Source of the DNA: Argyresthia goedartella
Taxonomy: Eukaryota; Arthropoda; Insecta; Lepidoptera; Argyresthiidae
DNA: 64,000 bases
Direction: 5' to 3'
Assembly (NCBI GenBank): GCA_949825045.1
Contig: OX463829.1
Coordinates: 18,942,715-19,006,714 of the forward strand
Shown here: positions 1 through 8,561 of the stretch, piece by piece
Numbering within the stretch: position 1 is the stretch's first letter
Layout: each line of letters starts with the position of its first letter
Position numbers and translations under genes: made by a program
The notes under the pieces: model-generated
What the model was told of the DNA's origin: nothing
Seen by the model: only the letters and a program-made list of their open reading frames with translations
The model's database searches: none

Positions 1-1108
1 GCATGCATTAGTCAACTTATATTCAGACAAGTCAGCAGCAACCAATTGCTAGCCGAATAAAAAAGGATGCCGTAAATTTAGTTAGGGATTTAAAGAGCAG
101 CTTGTCATTGATACCGTAGGATCCAAAGAAGCTCTCCGTAAGAAAATAAATATTTATACGAGGCCTTCTATTCCGTACCGCACACGTGGCTCATCTAAAG
201 TCCTTTTCAGTAGAATCCGCCAATAATGTGAGCAAACCAATTGAAGCATTTGAATATCAATCCTGATCATATTCACATTTCAAGAAACCATACATTGAAC
301 TTACAATCATTTCGTCACCAAATAATTTACTTGTGATAGTTATAAAAAAAATGCTTAGTCTTATTGGTCTATGGAAAGTTAGTGTTGTTCATTGTTTTCG
401 AGTTCGAAAAAAAACCTTTAATAATAATGGCTAAAATCGAGTTACGGATTGCGTATGTTTTTATCATCCATCTTAAAGAAGAAATCATTGTCCCTAGGTA
501 TAACTTTTCCAGTTTCACAGTTTATTTATGCCAAACATTTTCATTCTTTTGTTTTAATTTTGATTTTTCTATTAATGTGTAAAGTTTTTGCATTTCTTCA
601 AATCGACTCGAAAGTTTAGGAATATTTTTTTAAATAGTCCTGAATTTTCCTATCAAAGTTTTAGTTTTTTGTTCATTTTGCGCGAATTTAGTTTACTTGG
701 TTAAAATGTTTTTGATACTCGCAAGCTTTTTGGAGGTCTTTAATTTAACGCCAGAATGATGAAAGAGATTGTTAGTGAAGATATTTGCCAAGAGTGAGTG
801 GGACAGATTTTATTTATTTATTTATTTATTAATACACAAACCTGTGATACATTCTCCTCGCTCTCATTCCACATTCTCGCACAATATGCCTATATAGATA
901 GTGACACCACTTTTATCAAAGTCAACAAGTGTAAGTAAGTTATTACTTACTTACACTTGTAAAATAGTAAAAATATTGTAAAATAGTAAAAACAACCAGA
1001 ACTAGCTTAGTAGTGGTTTGTTTCGACAGGGTTTATTGGAATTAAAACCTTTAAAAGAAAATCAAAAAAATTATTACAAAAAAAATTACATTTGTTACAA
1101 CTACTTTG
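1..1108. other. Non-coding left flank
   Basis: I see no supportable gene here; the open frames are short and have no family character. The stretch holds a (TTTA)n-type simple repeat at about 808-832 and a perfect hairpin at 925-960. It ends at the 3' LTR of copia element A. Confidence 0.6.
925..960. repeat. Short perfect hairpin
   Basis: Arms of 16 bp (925-940 and 945-960, beginning ACAAGTGTAAGTAAGT) flank a TATT loop. No promoter or terminator context is visible. It may be a chance palindrome or the end of a small element. Confidence 0.7.
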
Positions 1109-1280
1109 TGTAGGGTGGTGCAGCAGTTGAGTAAATAAACGTCCTTCATTGATATAAGATTAACATATTATTTGAGAAAATTTTCTTTTAGTTCAATTTA
1201 AAAAGTAAGTTTTTCAAGTAACCAAGGCAACAGTAGTGTTGCGCCATGCAAATAGTGATGTGTAATATACATTCACAACA
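1109..1280 (-). repeat. 3' LTR of copia A (internal deletion)
   Basis: Read on the minus strand it begins TGTTGTGAATG and ends CCACCCTACA (TG...CA). It is 172 bp against 204 bp for the 5' LTR at 7250-7453; the difference is a roughly 32-bp internal deletion near 1143. LTRs that differ this way indicate an old insertion or later conversion. Confidence 0.9.
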
Positions 1281-1289
1281 CTCCTCCTC
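1281..1289 (-). other. Polypurine tract of copia A
   Basis: On the minus strand GAGGAGGAG lies directly upstream of the LTR start TGTTGTG. This is the expected place for the plus-strand priming tract in an LTR element. The same tract precedes the LTRs at 8487 and 14268. Confidence 0.8.
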
Positions 1290-1295
1290 ACAGCA

Positions 1296-2816
1296 CTAAT
1301 GCAGCAGTCCAATTTTGCTTTTAAGTATTGTGAATCTAGGCCCTGGTAATGCCTTTGTCAACAAATCCGCTTCCATGTCTTCAGTTTGCATATACGAGAT
1401 ATTTATGACACCTTCCTTTATGCAGTCTCGTATGTAGTGCATCTTGAGGTCGACATGCTTCGATTTTGAAGATACTATAGGGTTCTGTCCTAATTTTAAA
1501 GCGGCTTGATTGTCGTTCCAGATCCTTATCTGTTCAAAATAAATGCCTAGGTCTTTGAAGAGTGACCTGAGGTGGACAGCTTCCTTTGCTGCTTCCGTAA
1601 GAGCAGAGTACTCGGCTTCAGCCGTTGATAAGGCTACGCTTCTTTGCTTTTTGGAAGCCCAGCTGATAGCTGCCCCGGCATATTTGAATGTGTAACCAGA
1701 ACATGATTTTCGATCCATCTTGCAAGCTCCCCAATCAGCGTCTGCCATGCCTTCTAATGGTTTTTGCGTTTTGGTGTAAGTTAGGCCAATGTCCATTGTG
1801 CCTTTTAAATAACGGAGTATTCGCTTTGCAGATTTGAAATGTTCTGGTCCAAAACAATCGTTGAATCTGGACAGGTAATTGACAGCTAATGATATGTCAG
1901 GCCTGGTAGCAACTGACAGATACATTAAAGTTCCAATCAGGTTTCTATATGGTAAGTTTCATCTCCTCCTTTTCCAATAGGTTCTAAATTCAGATTTACT
2001 TCCATTGGTGTCGTGCTAAGTTTACATTCCTCCATATTGAATTTCTTTAATGTATCCTGAATGAACTTCTTTTGTAAAAGCTTTATGTATTTTCCTTTGT
2101 ATTCTAAATCTATCCCAATCAGGCGTTTTTGTTTTCCCAAGTCTTTAATTTCGAATTTTTGGTTTAACATTTTCTTGATTTCGGCAAGTTTTCTTTGGCT
2201 AGAATATGCAATGAGAAGGTCGTCTACATATATGGCAACTATTGTCTTATCTCCTCCTTTGGCTAATATGTAGACACAAGGATCAGCTTTTGAAGCTTCG
2301 AATCCGATGTTCTTTAGCTCGGTATCTAGTTTAGTGTACCATTGCCGTCCTGCTTGTTTTAGTCCATAAAGAGCCTTTTTGAGGTGACATACTTTTTCTT
2401 CTCTGGTGCTCTTGATATCTTCCAACACTGTCTTTGCATTGTAGTACAACGTAAGATCGTCGTCGTCACATGCCTGTACCATTATTTCAGCTACGTATTG
2501 TTCTGTGTAGTCTGGGTATTTCATGAAAATGTTCTTCTCTAATTCTCCGTTTAGGTATGCTGTCGTGACGTCCATTTGGTTTAGTTCTAAGTCTTCCTCA
2601 ACAGCTATTCCTATTACAGATCGAATGGAACTTAATTTTGTGACAGGTGCAAATGTCTCGTTAAAGTCAATGCCTAGAAGTTGACTAAATCCGCGTGCTA
2701 CGAGCCTGGCCTTCTTTATTTCTCCTTTTTCAGGCGTCCTTTTGTTCCTCAGTACCATTTTGTAGTCAACAACTTTCATGTCTTTTTCTTTCTTAATGAC
2801 TTTCCAAGTATCATTT
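1296..2816 (-). pseudogene. Copia A reverse transcriptase and RNase H
   Basis: The 3' half of pol, reading from 2810 down to the stop at 1296-1298. Visible motifs: QMDVTTAYLNGEL, ALYGLKQAGRQWY, the RT active site YVDDLLIAY, then RNase H with DADWGACKMDRKSCSGYTF and STAEAEYSALTEAAKEA, ending KSKIGLLH. A 1-bp deletion near 1957 (GDETYHIET then stop) splits RT from RNase H, so this copy cannot make a continuous polyprotein. Apart from that the sequence is well preserved and the catalytic aspartates are present. It is separated from the integrase part by the inserted repeat at 2817-3246. Confidence 0.93.
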
Positions 2817-3246
2817 TTAGGGTTCCGTAACCGAAGGGTTCCAAACGGGACCCTATTACTAAGACTCCGCTGTCCGTCCGTCCGTCCGTCCATCCGTCCG
2901 TCCGTCCGTCTGTATCTCAAGGCTGTATCTCAAGAACCTAGCTAGCTAGAGAGTTGAAATTTTCACAGATTATGTATTTATATTGCCGCTATAACAACAA
3001 ATACTAAAAAACAGGATAAAAGAAATATTTAAGGGGGCTCCCATACAACAATTCTTTCAATACCACATACAAACTTATGGATGCACCTGGTTACATACAT
3101 GGAGTGTGAAAGTAACCGCACCAATAACTTTGTAAACAATATTTTGCTGTGTAAAATCCAAACTATTCACTCCACACCATCGCTTCCATTGAACGGTGGT
3201 ACGGAACCCTTCGTGCGCGATTTAGACTCGCACTTGACCGGTTTTT
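2817..3246. repeat. Microsatellite-bearing short dispersed repeat, copy 1
   Basis: About 430 bp beginning TAGGGTTCCGTA and ending near GCACTTGACCGG, with an internal (GTCC)n tract at about 2873-2911. It is inserted in copia A pol: the uninterrupted copy C reads through an A run at this point, and here the A run occurs on both sides. Two relatives lie at 32292-32695 (nearly identical) and 57531-57945 (more diverged). It has no coding capacity; the type resembles lepidopteran microsatellite-associated interspersed elements (named from memory). Confidence 0.88.
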
Positions 3247-4764
3247 GATTTGTGACCTTATTTCAGCTTTGATGGTTTCGTGCCATTCTTCATTTCCGCT
3301 TTCCGTTTCACATAGAAATGTAAGCTCATCGGGATTTCTCTCATCTGGAATCTCATGAAATTCATCTTCAGACGAAGAGGTATCGGTCGTCATATAATCT
3401 TGATGCCAAATTGGAGCCTTACGTTCTCTACGAGGTCTTGCAACTTGGTTATCTAGACATCTTGTGTTTGTTGTTTCTTGACTTGTACTCTCTGTAATTT
3501 CAGATTCTTCTCTAGCAACTTCGAGTTCTTCTCTAGCGACTTCGAGTTCTTCTCTAGCGACTTCGAGTTCTTCGAGTCCTGGCTCAGGAGGTATCACAAC
3601 AGGTTTTTCAGTGAGTTTCGATGTGAACTCAACATCTATAACAGGTGAGTTTCCCTTTTTCTTTCTTAGTTTCTCTTTCCTGTTTATTTCTGTGTTTTTA
3701 ATAACCTTCTTTTCTTTTTCAGGTTGCAGCCGTTCCGGTTCGTCGAAGATACCATCGTAGCTTTCTTCAGTATGGCCATCATCATTATAATACATCTTAT
3801 CAATGACTTTCACGTCTCGGCTAATGATGACGCTTTCTTTTTCAGGGAAGTAGATGCGAAATCCTTTTGCTCGTTGTGCATAACCCATGAAGACTTCTTC
3901 TGTAGATTTTGGTGTAAACTTTCCTTTTCTGTGTTTGTTCAAGACAAAAGCTTTACTTCCAAACACGTGGAGATGATAACAGGATGGAGTACGGCCGGTC
4001 CATTTTTCGTAGGGTGTACAGCCTTCCAGGGCTTTAGCTGGGCTCCGGTTGATAAGGTAATTCGCTGTATACACTGCCTCTGCCCACAGATTCTGCGGTA
4101 TGTTCCCTTCGATCAGTAAACAGCGAGCTCTGTCAAGTAGCGATCGATTTTTGCGCTCACTTTGACCATTTTGTTGAGATGTGTATGGTGTTGTAAGCCT
4201 TCTCTTAATCCCTTGTTGTTTCATGTATTCATCAAACTGTCGGTTGCAATATTCCGATTCGTTGTCTGACTGGAAACTTTTTATTGGTTTATTGTGAAAC
4301 TTCTCAACCTTGCTTTTGTATTCTTTGAATTTCTCAAACGCTTCAGATTTGTGCGAGATGAAATAAACACAGCAATATTTGGTATAGTCGTCCAGGAAAG
4401 TCAGAAAGTATCTTGCTCCGGCTAATAATGCAACGTTGACGGGCACACAGACATCACTATGCACAATTTCCAGTGCTTGTGTAGATTGGGGTCCTTCTAC
4501 AGGTGAAAACGGCAGTCTGGCCATTTTTCCTTTTATGCATACTTCACAGTCGGGCAGCTTTCCTCCTCCTAGTTCTAATCCTTTTATTAGTTTCTTATTT
4601 GCTGCAAGTCTTAGGTCGTTTTGATTCAGATGCCCATGTTTTCTGTGCCACATTTGTATATTGTTGCTATTTTGGGCAATATTTACAGTTTCTCGTTTCG
4701 TATAATAAAGTCCATTTTCTTTTATGGCAGTTAGGGCTATCTGGCCGTTCTTGTCCTTGATGTA
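3247..4764 (-). pseudogene. Copia A integrase region
   Basis: Open from the methionine at 4653 through the integrase into the inserted repeat. In order it shows a pre-integrase zinc-binding H-H-C-C (MWHRKHGHLN to LPDCEVCIKGK) and a DDE core with HSDVCVP, QSDNESEY and QQNGQSERKNR, then the copia GKxGxxPS-like region and a charged linker. The linker has three tandem ELEVARE units where copy C has two. The frame is lost upstream near 4765, where an indel separates it from protease. Integrase would insert cDNA into the host chromosome; here it is stranded. Confidence 0.9.
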
Positions 4765-5491
4765 TGATTATCTTTCGTGAATAGTACGCTGTTGCCTCTT
4801 TCAGTGATTTTAGCAACTGACATTAGGTTGGTTGCTAACGTTGGTACATACAAGGTATCATGGAGATTTACTTTTTCGCCATTAATTGTAATGCATACTT
4901 TTCCTTTCCCTTCTACATTTGCTGTATGCTGGTCCGATGCTAATCTTAGGGATCCAGTTTCAGGGTTGATGCTCTCGAAGTTCTTCTGTTCAGCGCACAT
5001 GTGTGACGTGCAGCCACTGTCAATGCACCAAGTTTCTGCAGAAGTGACGGACAGACAGGTAGGAGTGAAGTTGAAGTTCTTCTGTTCTTTATGATGTGTT
5101 CGGGTTTTCTCTTTTTTCTTACTCCAACATTCTTCGATATTATGGCCCCTTTTGTTGCATTTCTTGCAGTATTTCTGCTTCTTTCTAGTATGGAAAGCTC
5201 CTTCTCTCTCGTTTGGTAAGGTTTTGTTCTGCCTGGCTTCACTTTCTTCGATAATTTTAATCTTCAGTTCTTCCGGCTTTGGTAAGGTGTCCCTCGATTC
5301 AACGGCTATTCTGAAGTTTTCATAGGAATCGGGTAAGCTATATAGCTATATAGCATCATGACGCTTAAAAGATCAGGATGTAAGTTGATGTCCATGTCTG
5401 CTAACTTGTCAACGGTGTCGATGAAGTCGTTGAGATGTTCGCGGACGTCCCCATTTTCCTGCTTCTTTAGAATTAGGTGCTTCAGTAGTGT
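4765..5491 (-). pseudogene. Copia A gag C-terminus and protease
   Basis: Contains the gag zinc knuckle region (CX2CX4HX4C at about 5130-5175), a retroviral-type aspartic protease site (DSG followed by CTSHM near 5000-5030) and the linker to integrase. An 8-bp tandem duplication (agctatat twice, 5336-5351) shifts the gag frame, and an indel near 4765 shifts again before integrase. Upstream the gene is cut by the LINE at 5492. Confidence 0.85.
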
Positions 5492-6852
5492 TTGATTGTG
5501 TTCGAAGGCGTTTGATTGTGTTTATCATAATACGCTATTAATTAAATTAAATCATTACGGAGTTCAAAATAAAGCGTTGGATCTACTTAGATCATACCTA
5601 AGCAATAGAATTCAAAAGGCAGAAGGTAACGGCGTTAAATCTGATGGATCGGGTGTAAAAATTGGCGTTTCAAAAGGTTCTATATTAGGTCCTTTCTTGT
5701 TCCTGGTATATATTAACGATTTGCCTTTCATGGTGGAGAAATTAACTGACATAGTGTTATTTGCTGATGATACTTCAATGGTCTTCAAAATTGAAAGACA
5801 AAAAGCAGATTTTGATGATGTTAATGGTGTATTGTCTTTAACCTTGAATTGGTTCACAGTTAATAATTTATTGTTAAACGCTGGTAAAACCAAGTGTATC
5901 AAATTCTCACTTCCAAGTGTCAGGCAAGTTGAGACCAGTTTAGTGTTAGACAACAGCACGTTAGAATTAGTAAATGATATGAAGTTTCTTGGCATAACCA
6001 TTGATAGCAAATTGCAGTGGGGACCCCACATAGATAAATTGGCTGGTAAATTAAGTTCTGCGGCTTACGTTGTTAGGAACATCAGACAAAGCACGGATGT
6101 GGCTACATCTAGGCTAGTATATTTTAGTTACTTTCATAGTGTGATGTCCTATGGTATCATGTTGTGGGGGAAAGCCGCGAATATTCAAACTATTTTTATT
6201 TTACAGAAAAGAGCTATTCGAGCAATTTGTAATTTAAAACGAACAGACTCCTTAAGAGAGCTTTTTAAAGAAATTGACATACTAACAGTAGGTAGTCAAT
6301 TTATTTTCGAAAATATAATGTATGTACGCAAGAACCTTACAACATTTTCCAAAATTAGCGATAGCTGTAATGTTAAACTAAGAAATAATCACAGACTGTG
6401 TGCGCCCCGATTTAGACTCGCGAAGATTAGCAATTCTTTCAAGGGTCAGTTAATTCTCTACTATAATAAGATACCTCTGGAGATTTTGAAATTGCCATTT
6501 GAGCAATTTAAAAAGCATGTTAAAGCGACTTTGTCAAAAAAGGGATATTACAATGTTCAAGATTACTTAAATGACAGGACTGTATGGGGTTAATCTAGCT
6601 CAACACAGGCCTTGCTGTTAATAATTTTGTAATTATTTTTTCCTGCTTATTAATCATAATAATTAAATTTTTCATATTTGTAATAGTTAAGCACAACCTA
6701 TTTTTAAAAGAGATCTAAAAATCAATCTTTGGGAGTTTCTACGCCCTTCTCCTCCCACAGTGGTCCAGAGTAGAGAAGAAAGAAGTGGCAAAATTGACGT
6801 TTGCAAAGTATATGTAAATATCTACAGTAATAAAGTACTTTCACTTTGACTT
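5492..6852 (+). mobile_element. 5'-truncated non-LTR retrotransposon (CR1/Jockey-like) inside copia A gag
   Basis: The copia gag reading resumes exactly on both sides (flanks at 5491 and 6853 share TGT), so this is an insertion. It holds the C-terminal two thirds of a reverse transcriptase (5496-6593) and a 3' UTR of about 260 bp with AATAAA near 6829, ending in a short TTTGAC-type tail rather than poly(A). The 5' junction carries a 12-bp direct repeat (TTTGATTGTGTT at 5491-5502 and 5511-5522). Relatives from the same family are at 18439-19130 and 46311-46812. Confidence 0.88.
5496..6593 (+). pseudogene. LINE reverse transcriptase fragment
   Basis: A 365-codon open frame that would copy element RNA at a nicked target. 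It begins inside the RT domain (SKAFDCVYHNTLL), then SKGSILGPFLFLVYINDLP, the catalytic FADDTSM at residues 89-95, KFLGITIDSKLQW, and the thumb/C-terminal part ending NDRTVWG. The endonuclease and RT fingers are absent, so it is a truncated copy with no true start. The frame is otherwise open, which makes it the best preserved of the three family members. Assignment to CR1 versus Jockey is not settled by eye. Confidence 0.88.
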
Positions 6853-7194
6853 TGTCGCTTTTCTTGCGGGACCCGTGCTTTGGTATATGTTTTTCAGTTT
6901 GCTCCAAAGTTCAAATTAGGTCTTACAACCTTTCACTTGTTTCAGCTCGGAAGGTGAGATCAGGAGCAGCAGCTCTGAACGCGCTAGTAAATCTTTATGT
7001 AAAAAGTCTCTCTTTTCTGCTGCGTCGGTAGTAGAAATCGGCTCGGAAATCTCTCCACTTGCGTATTCCCACAGGCCATTTTTGATAAGCACTGCTTGCG
7101 CTTGGAGGCACCACGTATCGTAATTTTCCTTTGTTAGGGCTTCGATGCGATGATACGACGAAGACGACGAAGCGGCCGCCGCCGACGTACTCAT
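6853..7194 (-). pseudogene. Copia A gag N-terminus
   Basis: Starts at ATG 7194 (MSTSAAAASSSSSYHRIEAL), about 35 nt downstream of the primer-binding site, and contains the copia gag UBN2-type domain start (ENYDTWCLQAQAVL). A TCA-to-TAA change after GCKT stops it at 6916; the alignment to copy C continues to the LINE insertion. The GCN-rich serine/alanine start matches copy C codon for codon. Confidence 0.88.
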
Positions 7195-7228
7195 GATGAA
7201 AGAAGTACTATTTTCACCAACTTCACAT

Positions 7229-7247
7229 AAACCACGCTCTGCTACCA
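7229..7247 (-). other. Copia A primer-binding site
   Basis: On the minus strand TGGTAGCAGAGCGTGGTTT lies 2 nt after the 5' LTR. From knowledge of animal initiator tRNA-Met, its 3' end is complementary to TGGTAGCAGAG plus nearby bases, so initiator tRNA-Met is the likely primer. The same site is at 8509-8527 in copy C. Confidence 0.75.
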
Positions 7248-7249
7248 AT

Positions 7250-7453
7250 TGTAGGGTGGTGCAGCAGTTGAGTAAATAAACGTCTTACATTGAATCACTG
7301 GTTTTATTCGCGTATCTTATAATAATATAAGATTAACATATTATTTGAGAAAATTTTCTTTTAGTTCAAATTGACAAGTAAGTTTTTCAAGTAACCAAGG
7401 CAACAGTAGTGTTGCGCCATGCAAATAGTGATGTGTAATATACATTCACAACA
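7250..7453 (-). repeat. 5' LTR of copia A
   Basis: 204 bp, TG...CA on the minus strand. It contains an AATAAAA polyadenylation-type signal and is the most complete LTR of this family in the window. Its outer end forms a 21-bp palindrome with the LTR of copia B. Confidence 0.92.
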
Positions 7454-7475
7454 CTGTTGTGAATGTATATTACAC
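7433..7475. repeat. Head-to-head LTR palindrome
   Basis: Two perfect 21-bp arms (7433-7453 and 7455-7475) separated by one base. They are the first bases of the A and B LTRs in opposite orientation. The 20-mer in each arm is TGTTGTGAATGTATATTACA. Confidence 0.95.
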
Positions 7476-7507
7476 GTTTATTTACTCAACTGCTGCACCA
7501 CCCTACA
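7455..7507 (+). repeat. Internally deleted LTR of copia B
   Basis: It keeps the first 21 bp and the last 32 bp (GTTTATTTACTC to CACCCTACA) of the LTR. About 150 bp are missing, with AC as junction microhomology. It still has TG...CA ends. Confidence 0.9.
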
Positions 7508-8471
7508 AGGAGGAGATAAGACAATCGTTGCCATATATGTAGACGACCTTCTCATTGCATATTCCAGCCAAAGAAAACTTGCCGAAATCAAGAAAATGTT
7601 AAACCAAAAATTCGAAATTAAAGACTTGGGAAAACGAAAACGCCTGATTGGAATAGATTTAGAATACAAAGGAAAATACATAAAGCTATCACAAAAGAAG
7701 TTCAGTCAGGAAACATTAAAGAAATTCAATATGGAGGAATGTAAACCTACCACGACACCAATGGAAGTAAATCTGAATTTAGAACCTATTGTAAAAGGAG
7801 GAGATGAAAACTTACCATATAGAAACCTGATTGGAACTTTGATGTATCTGTCAGTTGCTACCAGGCCTGACATATCATTCGCTGTCAATTACCTGTCCAG
7901 ATTCAACGATTGTTTTGGACCAGAACATTTCAAATCTGCAAAGCGAATACTCCGTTGTTTAAAAGGCACAATGGACATTGGCCTAACTTACACCAAAACG
8001 CAAAAGCCATTAGAAGGCATGGAAGACGCTGATTGGGGAGCTTGCAAGATGGATCGAAAATCATGTTCTGGTTACACATTCAAATATGCCGGGGCAGCTG
8101 TCAGCTGGGCTTCCAAAAAGCAAAGAAGCGTAGCCTTATCAACGGCTGAAGCCGAGTATTCTTCTCTTACGGAAGCAGCAAAGGAAGCTGTCCACCTCAG
8201 GTCACTCTTCAAAGACCTAGGCATTTACTTTGAACAGATAAGGATCTGAAACGACAATCAAGCCGCTTTAAAATTAGGACAGAACCCTATAGTATCTTCA
8301 AAATCGAAGCATGTCGACCTCAAGATGCACTACATACGAGACTGCATAAAGGAAGGTGTCATAAATATCTCGTATATGCAAACTGAAGACATGGAAGCGG
8401 ATTTGTTGACAAAGGCATTACCAGGGCCTAGACTCACAATACTTAGAAACAAAATTGGACTGCTGCATTAG
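7508..8471 (+). pseudogene. Copia B RT palm and RNase H
   Basis: Open from the LTR junction into GGDKTIVAIYVDDLLIAYSS and on through RNase H (DADWGACKMDRKSC, STAEAEYSSLTEAAKEA). Unlike A and C it retains the correct frame at the RT/RNase H boundary (GDENLPYRNLIG). TGG-to-TGA at 8247-8249 stops it within RNase H; the same stop is at 14028-14030 in copy C. The remaining C-terminus stays alignable to the family stop at 8469-8471. Confidence 0.9.
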
Positions 8472-8477
8472 TGCTGT

Positions 8478-8506
8478 GAGGAGGAGTGTTGTGAATGTAT
8501 ATTACA
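8478..8506 (+). repeat. Polypurine tract and 20-bp LTR stub shared by B and C
   Basis: GAGGAGGAG (8478-8486) is followed by TGTTGTGAATGTATATTACA (8487-8506) and then immediately by the 2-nt spacer and primer-binding site of copia C. A full LTR would be about 204 bp. The deletion runs from the TACA at position 20 of the LTR to the TACA at its end. Confidence 0.9.
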
Positions 8507-8508
8507 AT

Positions 8509-8527
8509 TGGTAGCAGAGCGTGGTTT
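8509..8527 (+). other. Copia C primer-binding site
   Basis: TGGTAGCAGAGCGTGGTTT lies 2 nt after the LTR stub and equals the site at 7229-7247. It probably pairs with initiator tRNA-Met. Confidence 0.75.
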
Positions 8528-8561
8528 ATGTGAATTTGGTGAAAATCGTACTTCGTTCATC

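Larger units (their letters stand above)
1109..7453 (-). mobile_element. Copia-type LTR retrotransposon A, inactivated
   Basis: A full-length Ty1/copia element on the minus strand: 5' LTR 7250-7453, primer-binding site 7229-7247, gag, protease, integrase, RT and RNase H in copia order, polypurine tract 1281-1289, 3' LTR 1109-1280. It is disrupted by a LINE (5492-6852) in gag and by a short TAGGGTTCCGTA-type repeat (2817-3246) between integrase and RT. Further damage includes a TCA-to-TAA stop in gag, an 8-bp duplication at 5336-5351, a frameshift near 4765 and a 1-bp deletion near 1957. The 5 bp outside its two LTRs do not match, so no target-site duplication survives; the right end abuts copia B head-to-head. 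Confidence 0.93.
7455..8506 (+). mobile_element. Copia element B, heavily deleted
   Basis: A plus-strand copy of the same family. A 53-bp LTR remnant (7455-7507: the first 21 bp fused to the last 32 bp) joins directly to the RT active-site region, so gag, protease, integrase and the RT fingers are missing. It ends with RNase H, the polypurine tract 8478-8486 and a 20-bp LTR stub (8487-8506) that it shares with copia C. Confidence 0.9.

Noticed and set aside
364..582. Open frame of 72 codons near the left edge
   Set aside because: Low-complexity AT-driven sequence with no motif, start context or repeat partner.
4503..5094. Plus-strand open frames overlapping copia A
   Set aside because: They are antisense shadows of the copia integrase and protease frames on the minus strand.
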